A stretch of DNA of 64,000 nt from Rhodoferax sp. GTDB lineage: Bacteria > Pseudomonadota > Gammaproteobacteria > Burkholderiales > Burkholderiaceae_C. Both the position numbers and the translations under genes were made by a program. Below, piece by piece: positions 57,066 through 64,000 of this stretch (positions within the stretch are counted from its first letter, which is position 1; each line of letters opens with the position of its first letter). The notes beneath the pieces are model-generated. The model saw only the letters and a list, made by a program, of their open reading frames with translations, was not told the DNA's origin and did not search any database. Location: NCBI GenBank assembly GCA_030685025.1, contig JAUXWC010000277.1, forward strand, positions 1-64,000, in the 5' to 3' direction.

Positions 57066-57075
57066 GGAGAACACC

Positions 57076-57699
57076 ATGGCCGAATACAGCCCCATCATTT
57101 CGCGCGAAGCCATCGACCGATCCTTCGCCAAGCAGGGTCCCAAGCAGTACACGCTGTGGGTGGATCTGGAGCACTGCATCGGGTGCAACGCCTGCACCAT
57201 CGCCTGCAAGGCGGAAAACAACACGCCCGTCGGGGTGGACTACAACCGCGTGATCGAGATCGAGGAAGGCGACTTCCGCGATGCCAGAAAAACGCCCAAC
57301 GTCAGCGTCACGTTCGTGCCGATGCCCTGCATGCACTGCGGCCAGCCAGCCTGCCTGGCGGCCTGCCCGGTGGGGGCCATCACCAAACGCAAGGAAGACG
57401 GCATCGTCCTGATCAACAAGGACAAGTGCATCGGCTGCCGCTACTGCGCCTGGGCCTGCCCCTACGGCGCGCCGCAGTTCAACGCCGAGGCCAAGGTCAT
57501 GGAGAAATGCACCTTGTGCGTGCATCGGGTCGAAAAAGGCTTGCTGCCGGCGTGCGTGACCACCTGCGTGGCCAAGGTGCGCTTCTTTGGCGAGCTCAAC
57601 GAACTGACCACGATCATGCGTGAGAAGCGGGCCAAGAGCGTCAGCTTGAGCGTGGCCGGCGCGGACACGAAACCGAGCGTGCAGTACACCAGCAAGTAG
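57076..57699 (+). CDS. Four-cluster ferredoxin subunit of the molybdoenzyme (DmsB/TtrB-like)
   Basis: A 207-residue protein with four cysteine quartets: CIGCNACTIAC, CMHCGQPACLAAC, CIGCRYCAWAC and CTLC ... CVTTC. This is the electron-transfer subunit pattern of the DMSO-reductase family, holding four [4Fe-4S] clusters. It lacks a signal peptide, so it is probably exported as a complex with the Tat-tagged catalytic subunit, as known for DmsB-type partners. It begins 10 bases after the catalytic gene with AAGGAGA before the ATG. Confidence 0.93.
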   Translation: MAEYSPIISREAIDRSFAKQGPKQYTLWVDLEHCIGCNACTIACKAENNTPVGVDYNRVIEIEEGDFRDARKTPNVSVTFVPMPCMHCGQPACLAACPVGAITKRKEDGIVLINKDKCIGCRYCAWACPYGAPQFNAEAKVMEKCTLCVHRVEKGLLPACVTTCVAKVRFFGELNELTTIMREKRAKSVSLSVAGADTKPSVQYTSK

Positions 57700-57718
57700 T
57701 TAAGCCGAGCCCAAGAGC

Positions 57719-58870
57719 ATGGACCAGTCTGTCAAAACCGCGACCGCGCCACCGGTGGAAGTGGCGAGCGAATTGTGCTCGCGCTTTCGCTGCACCAAGT
57801 CCGACTGCACGGCGTGCGCGGCGGTCTGCCCGGTCCCCGGCGCCGTGGCATTCACGCAGCAGGGCGCGCAGGTCACGGCGTCCTGCGTCGGCTGCGGTGC
57901 CTGTGCCGCGGCCTGTCCGAACGGTGCCATCCGGCCGCAGATCAGCGACCAGCGGCTGGCCGCGCGCCTGCGCCAGGGCACCCAGGGGGGCTCGTCACTG
58001 CGTATTGGCTGTGCCTGGGCGCAAGCTCGGGTGGATGTGGTCGTGCCTTGCCTGGCCCGGCTTACCGAGGCCTTGTTGCTGGCGCCGATCCAGGGGGGTG
58101 CCTCCCAAGTCGAATTGCTGGCGCCCGATTGCGCTGCCTGTGGCTTTAAAAAAGCCGCACCGCAATGGGAACGGGCACTGGCTTTCACCAGCGGCCTGTG
58201 CCAAGCGGCGGGTCTATCGGCGGGCCGTGTCAGGCGGGTCGTGGTGCCGCGCGGCAAAGCCGAGGAAGCCGCCGCGCCGTCCAACGTCAGTCATTCGCGC
58301 CGGGCCATGTTTCGCGGTTTCGCTGATCGTTGGAAAGCCGTCGGTGTGACCATGGAGGCCGAGCAAGAGTTGCCCGAAACCTTTCGCGAGATCGTGCAGC
58401 GGCACGGCGAGAACAGCAAACGCTCGGATCTACTCAAGGTGCTGGCCGAGTTGCCCCCCGCCAAGCCGATCTCGACCGTGGTCCAAGCCGACGCGGTGCC
58501 GCTGGCGCAACTGGCGGTGGATCAGCACTGCGTGGCCTGCAACGTGTGTGAAACGCTTTGTCCCGTGGGCGCCCTGTCACATCGGGATGAGGGTGCGCGT
58601 TACACGCTGGAGCTGGACGCCGCGCGTTGCACCGGCTGCCGCGTGTGCGAGGTGGCCTGCTACCACCGGGCAATTCATGTCGGCAAGACGGTGGACTTGG
58701 CGCTGCTGTTCACGCGGCCTCGCGTCACGCTGTTCACCGCCGAGCGGCGCACCTGCGGTAACTGCCGCGACAGTTTTGTAGACAACACGACCGATCTTTG
58801 TCCGGCGTGTCGGCTGAGCGGCGATCGCCGTGAAGCCACGGCCCGACTTTTCTTGTCTGGAGGAATCTGA
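57719..58870 (+). CDS. Unusual multi-cluster ferredoxin with C-terminal zinc ribbon
   Basis: A 383-residue cytoplasmic-looking protein (no signal peptide). Near the N-terminus lie cysteines 20, 25, 30, 33, 37 and 56, 59, 62, 66, a ferredoxin-like pair of quartets. A central domain has scattered cysteines (CAWAQ, PCLAR, CAACGFKK). A second ferredoxin pair follows (CVACNVCETLCPVGAL, CTGCRVCEVACYHRAI), and then two CxxC knuckles near residues 346 and 362 suggest a zinc ribbon. It sits between the FeS subunit and TorD. Comparable ferredoxins beside TorD genes occur in formate dehydrogenase clusters and are thought to aid maturation. Function here is unproven. Confidence 0.75.
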   Translation: MDQSVKTATAPPVEVASELCSRFRCTKSDCTACAAVCPVPGAVAFTQQGAQVTASCVGCGACAAACPNGAIRPQISDQRLAARLRQGTQGGSSLRIGCAWAQARVDVVVPCLARLTEALLLAPIQGGASQVELLAPDCAACGFKKAAPQWERALAFTSGLCQAAGLSAGRVRRVVVPRGKAEEAAAPSNVSHSRRAMFRGFADRWKAVGVTMEAEQELPETFREIVQRHGENSKRSDLLKVLAELPPAKPISTVVQADAVPLAQLAVDQHCVACNVCETLCPVGALSHRDEGARYTLELDAARCTGCRVCEVACYHRAIHVGKTVDLALLFTRPRVTLFTAERRTCGNCRDSFVDNTTDLCPACRLSGDRREATARLFLSGGI

Positions 58871-58871
58871 A

Positions 58872-59564
58872 ATGATCAATGCTAAGCACATGCAAGGCGT
58901 CGCTGCCGGGCGAGCCAGCACCTACGCGGTGTTGGCTGCGCTGTTCGCGGCGCCGCCTTCGAAGGAGATGTCGGCGATGGTCTGCATCGGCGACTTCTCG
59001 CCAGCCGGCAATGAGGCGGTGCGCGCGGCGGCCCTGACTCTGGTGGCGTGTTTTCGACGGGTCGCCCTGGACGAGTTGCCGCAAAACGACCTCGTGGCCG
59101 AGCACACGCGGCTGTTTTCCCTGCCCTCGGGCGTGATCCCCCACGAATCGTTTTATGTCGACGAGAACCGGCGCATTGGCGGCCACGTGACCGTCGAGGT
59201 GCAGCGCTGCTACGACGACGCGGCGGCTACATTGACCAGCGCCTGCCGCGAACTGCCGGACCACATCGGTGTGGAGCTGGAGTTCATGCAGTTCCTGTGC
59301 GATATCGAGCAGCAGTTCTGGGCCGAACCGAATGCACAGGGATTGCAGCGGTGCGTGGAGTTTCAGAACGGTTTCCTCACCGAGCACTTGCTGCGCTGGC
59401 ACCGCGCCTTGTGCGAGAAGATTCTTGATGAGACCAGTCTCGACATTTACCGGGCACTGGCAACGCTGACCACCGAGTTCCTGGAGGCCGAGCGCGCCTT
59501 CGTACCGGAGTTGGCCCAAGGCATTCAAGCCGAATGGAGGACACCATGCGCAGCCGAATCCTGA
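58872..59564 (+). CDS. TorD-family molybdoenzyme chaperone
   Basis: A 230-residue all-helical protein. ASTYAVLAALFAAPPS at the N-terminus and EHTRLFSLPSGVIPHESFY (family E.xRLF..P motif) in the middle identify TorD/DmsD. It binds the Tat signal and holds the catalytic subunit until the cofactor is inserted. GGAGG seven bases before ATG 58872 decides the start; the frame upstream (58830) overlaps the ferredoxin gene. It overlaps the next gene by 19 bases. The presence of a dedicated chaperone supports export of a folded Mo-FeS complex. Confidence 0.9.
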   Translation: MINAKHMQGVAAGRASTYAVLAALFAAPPSKEMSAMVCIGDFSPAGNEAVRAAALTLVACFRRVALDELPQNDLVAEHTRLFSLPSGVIPHESFYVDENRRIGGHVTVEVQRCYDDAAATLTSACRELPDHIGVELEFMQFLCDIEQQFWAEPNAQGLQRCVEFQNGFLTEHLLRWHRALCEKILDETSLDIYRALATLTTEFLEAERAFVPELAQGIQAEWRTPCAAES

Positions 59565-60118
59565 CCCTCACCTTGTTGGCGCTAGCCTCGACGGCAGCGC
59601 TGGCGCTGGCACCATTGGAGCCCCAGACGCCGATTGATTGGCCGCCCAAGGCGGTGCCCAAACAGGCGACTGGCAAGGTGCCGGACTTCAAGCGCAAGAA
59701 CCAGGTGTGCCTGGACTGCCACAAGGAGATCATGGAAGTAAAGACGGCGAAAAAGACCGTGCCCAACTTGCACCGCCTGCACCTGGATTCGAAGAAGACC
59801 GCCTACGAGGGCAAGAACCGCGACTGCGTCACCTGTCACGAGATGGTGGTGCCCTCGGAAACCAAGGCCAAGAAGAAAGAGGGCTGGTTCGTCAAGGGTG
59901 ACGTTTACCACCCCAATGTGATGCAAAACCCGGCCGGGGTCTGGAAGAAACACATCGTGCGCGCGGCGGACGGCCAGCCCCACACCCTGGTCGAAACCCT
60001 GCGTCAATCCGAGCCCCATCCGTTCAAGCCCACGCTCAAAAGCCTGGTGTGCACCGAATGCCACGGCCCGGACAGCAAGATCAAGACCTTGTACGGGGCG
60101 CCACAGACAGCCAGGTAG
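59546..60118 (+). CDS. Triheme periplasmic cytochrome c
   Basis: A 190-residue exported protein with a signal peptide (LASTAALA-LA) and three CxxCH motifs (CLDCH, CVTCH, CTECH). Additional histidines (NLHRLHL, YHP, EPHP) could be distal ligands. It is likely the electron partner of the molybdoenzyme. GGAGG lies five bases before ATG 59546; an earlier ATG at 59534 overlaps that site and is less likely. The protein matches no cytochrome subfamily I can name; NapB/NrfB-like features are loose. Confidence 0.85.
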   Translation: MRSRILTLTLLALASTAALALAPLEPQTPIDWPPKAVPKQATGKVPDFKRKNQVCLDCHKEIMEVKTAKKTVPNLHRLHLDSKKTAYEGKNRDCVTCHEMVVPSETKAKKKEGWFVKGDVYHPNVMQNPAGVWKKHIVRAADGQPHTLVETLRQSEPHPFKPTLKSLVCTECHGPDSKIKTLYGAPQTAR

Positions 60119-60161
60119 CGCCAAGCAGGAACCCCACGCGGCGAAGCAAGGCGGCGACATC

Positions 60162-61979
60162 ATGCAGCACACCAACCCCCTGACACCACCCGGTACGTTC
60201 GCCTGCACCACCCTTGCGGCGGCCATCATGCTGTGCGGCGGCATGGGCGCCCCCGCGCTGGCCGCGCCCCCAGCGAAGAAGCCGGCCGCCGCCAAGGAGC
60301 AACCGGTTCCAAGCGAGGTGCTGCGCCGCTTGCAGGAACTCGAAGCGCAGGTGGCCCAGTTCCGCGAGGAAACACAGCGGCTGCGCACCGAGCTGGCGCA
60401 ACGTCCGGCGGCGCTGGCAACGCCGACGCCGACGCCGACGGCGGCCAAGCCCGCCGCGCCCAGGCCGGCCCCGGCCGGTGGTGATTGGGACGAGCCCGAA
60501 GTGGCGCAAAAGGCCCAGGGGCGCGACGACGAGGCACGCCGGCGCTTGCTGGTTCTCGAAACCCAAGCCCGCAAGGCGGTGGCCGAGGCGGTCAAGCGGG
60601 AAGCGGAAACCAAAGACAAGGTGGCGTTCGAGTTTTCCGGCAAGTACAAGGCGCAAGTCAACTCGCGCCACAACTTCAACCTGAACAACTCGCAGCAGCA
60701 GTGGCGCTACGACAACGCCAGTTTCGTGGATCAGCGCTACTCGCTGCAAGTCGATGCGTCGTATGAGGCACTGCTGACCCGGCTGGTGCTCGACAAGGGC
60801 AACTTCAGCACCGACTGGAAAGAAGACAGCGAAGGCACGCTGGAGCGTTGGGGTCAGTTCCAGACGCTCAGTTCGCCACTGGTGCGCGAGCTGTTCATCC
60901 AGTACACCGGGCCATTCATGGTGCGGGCCGGGCGCCAGAGCTGGGATGTGGGGCAACGAATCGTGCTCGAAGGTCCGATGGACGGAATTCGTCTTCAGTA
61001 CCCGCTGGGGCAACTGCCGTGGGGGCAGACCACCTTGACGGCGGGCTACGTCGCCGTCCCCGGCGGTTGGGGGGATTACAGCAACTTCCAGGCCAGCGGT
61101 GGCAGGTTGGGCGGCAACCGTCAGGCGGTGTTCGGTGCCAGCAACAGCCTGGACGCGCTGTATGCGGACCTGGACATCCGGGCCTCGCGCGCCCTGCGTT
61201 TTCGGCCCTACGTCCTCAAAACGGTCGACCGCGGCCGGGCGGGCGACGCCGACCTGAATTTGGACAAGGACTTCAACGCCAGCACACTGCCCAGGGACGG
61301 CCACTTCGAGCCGCTGTGGATGGGACTGAGCGCCTCGGCGACAGTCGACCAATGGCGCTTTGATGCCGAAGGCGTGCTGCTGCGAGGCGACTACAGCGCC
61401 AGCCGCACACTGCGCGCCAGTGCGCTGGTGGTAAAGGCCGCGCGCGATTTTGGCAAGCTTGGCGGCTTGGACAGCTTGTCTGCCGGGCTACAGTTTGGAC
61501 GCGGCTCTGGCAACCGCATCGGCGACGCGGCGAGCGGCCCGGTGCGCAATTTCAACGCCCTGTTCATGTGCCGCGAGCGCAACAAGTTCGGCCTCATCTT
61601 CAGTGAGGATGTGCGCGCCGGCTACTACTTGTGGGACAGCAACCTGACCAACATCACCTATTTGCGACTGGACACCACGCTGGAGCCGCGCCAGGGCTTC
61701 AAGCTGACGCCATCGCTGACGCGCATCTGGACCACCGAGCCGGTGCTGCAAGGCCGTGGGCCGGTGCATGACTGGAGCCAGGGCACGGCGAGTGCGACCA
61801 ATCTGACCAAAAACGTCGGCTGGGAGCTGGATCTGAACGTGGTCTTTCCACTTTACAAGCGACTGGAGGGTTTCCTTTCCATCGGCTACTTCCGTCCCGG
61901 TGCCGTGTATGCACGGCCCGATGGCAGCAATCCGAAACCCGCGCGGGAGTTTGTGCTGGGTGTCGAGGCGAAGTTCTAG
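60162..61979 (+). CDS. Outer-membrane beta-barrel with N-terminal coiled coil
   Basis: A 605-residue exported protein: signal peptide to about residue 35 (GAPALA-APP), a short coiled coil near 47-80 (EVLRRLQELEAQVAQFREE), a Pro/Ala linker and a second helix near 125-155, then alternating strands to the C-terminal EFVLGVEAKF, a typical barrel end. Segments such as FMVRAGRQSWDVGQRIVLEGPMDGIRL resemble alginate-export or DUF1302-type barrels. Its place between cytochromes suggests it may house an electron conduit or admit substrate. A conventional substrate porin is the simpler alternative. Confidence 0.82.
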   Translation: MQHTNPLTPPGTFACTTLAAAIMLCGGMGAPALAAPPAKKPAAAKEQPVPSEVLRRLQELEAQVAQFREETQRLRTELAQRPAALATPTPTPTAAKPAAPRPAPAGGDWDEPEVAQKAQGRDDEARRRLLVLETQARKAVAEAVKREAETKDKVAFEFSGKYKAQVNSRHNFNLNNSQQQWRYDNASFVDQRYSLQVDASYEALLTRLVLDKGNFSTDWKEDSEGTLERWGQFQTLSSPLVRELFIQYTGPFMVRAGRQSWDVGQRIVLEGPMDGIRLQYPLGQLPWGQTTLTAGYVAVPGGWGDYSNFQASGGRLGGNRQAVFGASNSLDALYADLDIRASRALRFRPYVLKTVDRGRAGDADLNLDKDFNASTLPRDGHFEPLWMGLSASATVDQWRFDAEGVLLRGDYSASRTLRASALVVKAARDFGKLGGLDSLSAGLQFGRGSGNRIGDAASGPVRNFNALFMCRERNKFGLIFSEDVRAGYYLWDSNLTNITYLRLDTTLEPRQGFKLTPSLTRIWTTEPVLQGRGPVHDWSQGTASATNLTKNVGWELDLNVVFPLYKRLEGFLSIGYFRPGAVYARPDGSNPKPAREFVLGVEAKF

Positions 61980-61981
61980 CC

Positions 61982-62395
61982 ATGAAATCAATCGTTCTTC
62001 TGACCTTGCTCTTGTCCGGCTGTGCCGGCGGCATGCATGGCGCGCCATCCATGCACGCGCCGGCCGCACCCATGGTTCAGACGCCGATTCATGCGCCGCC
62101 CGCAGCGCCGCGCCATAACCCGCTGGCACCGTCGGTGGAGATCATCGCCGAGTACGAGCACACCGGGTCGGGGAAACTGAAGGTGTCCTTGCGCGCGGTC
62201 ACGGTAGGGTTGGAGCCGCCGTTGCACTTTCATTGGATGCTGGGCAACGGCAAACAATGGGACGGGCCGCAGCCCTGGCCCCAATCCTATGAGCCCGGTC
62301 GTTATGACGTGTGGCTGTCGGTCACCGACGCCCATGGGCGCGTCAAGCGCTCCAGCGTGGTAATCGACGCCGAGTCGATGGGCTGCGCGATCTGA
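61982..62395 (+). CDS. Small lipoprotein with a PKD-like domain
   Basis: A 137-residue protein with lipobox LLSGC ending at Cys14, so it is lipid-anchored. A Pro/His/Met-rich linker (residues 18-48) leads to a single Ig/PKD-like fold (LHFHWMLGNGKQWDGP ... YDVWLSVTDAHGR). It starts two bases after the barrel stop, so it is co-translated with it. The Met/His-rich linker could bind metal, which is conjecture. The next gene carries a similar PKD segment. Confidence 0.75.
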   Translation: MKSIVLLTLLLSGCAGGMHGAPSMHAPAAPMVQTPIHAPPAAPRHNPLAPSVEIIAEYEHTGSGKLKVSLRAVTVGLEPPLHFHWMLGNGKQWDGPQPWPQSYEPGRYDVWLSVTDAHGRVKRSSVVIDAESMGCAI

Positions 62396-62429
62396 GCACA
62401 CGATGGATGTTGACCAAACAGGGGCTGTC

Positions 62430-63362
62430 ATGAAGAAGTTTGTTGTGCTGGTGCTGTTGGTTTGGAGCGTGTTCGCCTGGGCCCAGGACGCCTCCAGCGT
62501 GCGTATTGCCCAGAGTGACGGGCAGGTCGAAATTCGCCGCAGCGGCGCCACCGACTGGAAGCCCGCCAAGGAGGGCGAGTTGCTGGAACGCGGCGACCGC
62601 GTTGCCGCTGGCGACAAGTCCGCCGCGGTGCTGATGTGGTCCAACGGCAGCATGGCCAGGCTCTATCCGAACACCGAATTGGTCTTGGCGGGCGTCAGCT
62701 TTGATTTGGAGAAGAAGATGGAGAAGACCATCCTCGATCTCAACAAGGGGCGGGTCTTCATCAAGGCCCAAATCCCGGAGCACCTGTTCATGGAAATGAA
62801 GGTCCGCATGGGTCCGCTCGAACTGCGCACGCAAGGCGCCGAGTTTGCGCTGGTGTATGACGCGGCGCAGCAGCGCTACACCGCCTCCACCGTACTGGGC
62901 CGTGTGGTGGCCGATGCAGGCGGCGAGCTGCTGCGCATTGACGAAGGCCAGCACGCCAGTGTGGCCGCTGGCGCCAAGGCCAGCAAGGACGACGTGAAGC
63001 AGATGGACGACAAGCTCAAGCAGTCCCTGGCGAAAGTCTCCAAGGATCTAGGCGGCAGCCTGCTGGCCGATGAGGTGAGTGCGGGCAGTGGCGGCACGCT
63101 GGTCGCCAAGATCGGTGGTGTCGCCAGCCGACGTGGCAACGCGCCGTTCAAGGTCAACTTCAAGGCGCTGGTCAACGGCGGCAGCGGCAAACTCAAACTG
63201 ATTCGCTGGGACTTTGGCGATGGCGAATCGGCCATGGGCAAAGACGCCGAACACGTTTTTACGCAGGGCCTGTACGTGGTGATTCTGCGGATCGAAGACG
63301 AAAACGGCGCCAAGGCCTCGGCGCAGACCGGTATTTCGGTGGAAGCGGATTGTGGATGTTGA
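62430..63362 (+). CDS. Exported FecR-domain protein with C-terminal PKD domain
   Basis: A 310-residue periplasmic protein with a signal peptide (SVFAWA-QD). Residues 25-160 are a FecR-type domain (GQVEIRRSGA, ERGDRVAAGDKSAAVLMWSNGSMARLYPNTEL). A helical linker follows, then a PKD domain with IRWDFGDGESAMG. The C-terminus ADCGC has a paired cysteine. FecR domains often occur in surface or envelope assembly proteins, and here there is no sigma factor partner. ATG at 62430 with AGGGG upstream is preferred over the frame start at 62403. Confidence 0.8.
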   Translation: MKKFVVLVLLVWSVFAWAQDASSVRIAQSDGQVEIRRSGATDWKPAKEGELLERGDRVAAGDKSAAVLMWSNGSMARLYPNTELVLAGVSFDLEKKMEKTILDLNKGRVFIKAQIPEHLFMEMKVRMGPLELRTQGAEFALVYDAAQQRYTASTVLGRVVADAGGELLRIDEGQHASVAAGAKASKDDVKQMDDKLKQSLAKVSKDLGGSLLADEVSAGSGGTLVAKIGGVASRRGNAPFKVNFKALVNGGSGKLKLIRWDFGDGESAMGKDAEHVFTQGLYVVILRIEDENGAKASAQTGISVEADCGC

Positions 63363-63420
63363 CCGGCGCGCGCCAGCGCACCGAGCATGACTTATTTACT
63401 TATCACTTAGGAGAATCGCC

Positions 63421-64000
63421 ATGAAGCGACTGTTTTTGCGCGCCTTGGGCTTGCTTGCCCTGCTCGGGCTGGCCTTGGTGGCGTCGGCCGCGCCGGGTGA
63501 GTATGTGGGGGTGCGGGTTTGCACCAAATGCCACGATCTGCACGGCGAGTCCTGGGCTGACACGGCGCACGCCAAGGCCTTCGACTCCCTGAAGGCCAAC
63601 ACCAAGGCCGACGAGAAGAAAAAGGCCAAGCTCGACCCGGCCAAGGACTACACCAAGGACAAGGACTGCGTGGGCTGCCACAGCACCGGCTTTGGCAAGC
63701 CTGGTGGTTATGCCGTGGGCAAGGACCCGGGCGGCCCGGAAAAACTGGGATCGGTCGGCTGCGAGTCCTGCCATGGCCCGGGTGACGGTTATCGCGATGA
63801 GCATGGCAAGGCCGAAAAGCAGTTGTTGCGGACTTCGAAGGCCACGCCGCGCAAAACACTGGTAAGCCAAGGTCAAAGTTTCGAATACGAGCGTGCCTGT
63901 GCGGCGTGCCACCTCAGCTACCAGGGATCACCCCACAAGGGTGCCAAGGCGCCCTACACGCCGTTCACGCCCGCCGTCGATGCCAAATACAAGTTTGAGT
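63421..64000 (+). CDS. Multiheme cytochrome c, c554-like (5' part)
   Basis: An open frame from ATG 63421, after an AGGAGA site, runs off the right edge. The visible 193 residues start with a signal peptide (LALVASA-AP) and contain four CxxCH motifs (CTKCH, CVGCH, CESCH, CAACH) with ESCHGPGDGY, the style of the cytochrome c554 family. C554 in nitrifiers is a tetraheme electron carrier; the full size here is unknown, so more haems may follow. It continues the molybdoenzyme cluster on the same strand. Confidence 0.85.
   Translation, partial: MKRLFLRALGLLALLGLALVASAAPGEYVGVRVCTKCHDLHGESWADTAHAKAFDSLKANTKADEKKKAKLDPAKDYTKDKDCVGCHSTGFGKPGGYAVGKDPGGPEKLGSVGCESCHGPGDGYRDEHGKAEKQLLRTSKATPRKTLVSQGQSFEYERACAACHLSYQGSPHKGAKAPYTPFTPAVDAKYKFE

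Noticed and set aside
1..64000. CRISPR arrays, rRNA and tRNA genes, complete insertion sequences
   Set aside because: No regularly spaced direct repeats with unique spacers, no RNA gene signatures and no transposase frame were found.

Overview
The window looks like a chromosome segment of a high-GC betaproteobacterium of the order Burkholderiales, most like the Comamonadaceae (Rhodoferax relatives). The order thiD - rubredoxin - pilGHIJ - chpA - yqgE - ruvX - pyrR - pyrB - pyrX is the one I associate with that group. The assignment rests on gene order and protein resemblance recalled from memory; no search was run. The gene content describes a facultative chemolithoautotroph: a complete Calvin-cycle locus with form I RuBisCO, two clusters for reduced sulfur compounds, and many c-type cytochromes.

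Layout. 1-6 kb: the end of purH, a solitary AAA-type ATPase of foreign look beside a long palindrome, then hemL and thiD on the minus strand. 6-20 kb: rubredoxin, the twitching-motility chemosensory genes pilG-pilH-pilI-pilJ-chpA, yqgE-ruvX, and pyrR-pyrB with a dihydroorotase homologue lacking its metal-binding histidines. 20-23 kb: an ABC ATPase and a permease of the ferric-iron type, divergent, with a Fur-box-like site between them. 22.9-24 kb: a repeat-rich stretch without genes, beginning with a 163-bp MITE-like element.

24-38 kb: Calvin-cycle genes. On the minus strand lie cbbR, cbbL, cbbS, cbbQ, cbbO and a small unknown gene. On the plus strand, divergent from cbbR, lie cbbY, cbbF, cbbP, cbbT, cbbZ and cbbA. 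A 5' remnant of a form II RuBisCO gene (cbbM), still with ribosome binding site and open frame, sits directly in front of cbbL and overlaps its start.

37.9-46.6 kb: sulfur genes. A minus-strand operon encodes an octaheme cytochrome c of the tetrathionate-reductase family, a cytochrome b, a monoheme cytochrome c, a YeeE/TsuA-like thiosulfate transporter and a three-domain rhodanese; an FNR-type box lies upstream. After a MaoC-like gene, a plus-strand operon encodes an ArsR-rhodanese fusion regulator, a DsrE-like protein and a sulfide:quinone-oxidoreductase-like flavoprotein. 46.7-53.5 kb: an RND transporter with a LolA-like periplasmic protein and an outer-membrane barrel, an MFS permease and a cysteine desulfurase.

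54.1-64 kb: the most intriguing part. A Tat-exported molybdopterin oxidoreductase, a four-cluster ferredoxin subunit, an unusual multi-cluster ferredoxin with a C-terminal zinc ribbon, a TorD-type chaperone, a triheme cytochrome, an outer-membrane beta-barrel with coiled-coil leader, a PKD-like lipoprotein, a FecR-PKD protein and a multiheme cytochrome that runs off the window. No membrane quinol subunit is visible. The composition recalls extracellular DMSO-reductase systems, and the substrate is unknown. A roughly 50-bp palindromic repeat with a GGACAGA/TCTGTCC stem is scattered through the window between genes.
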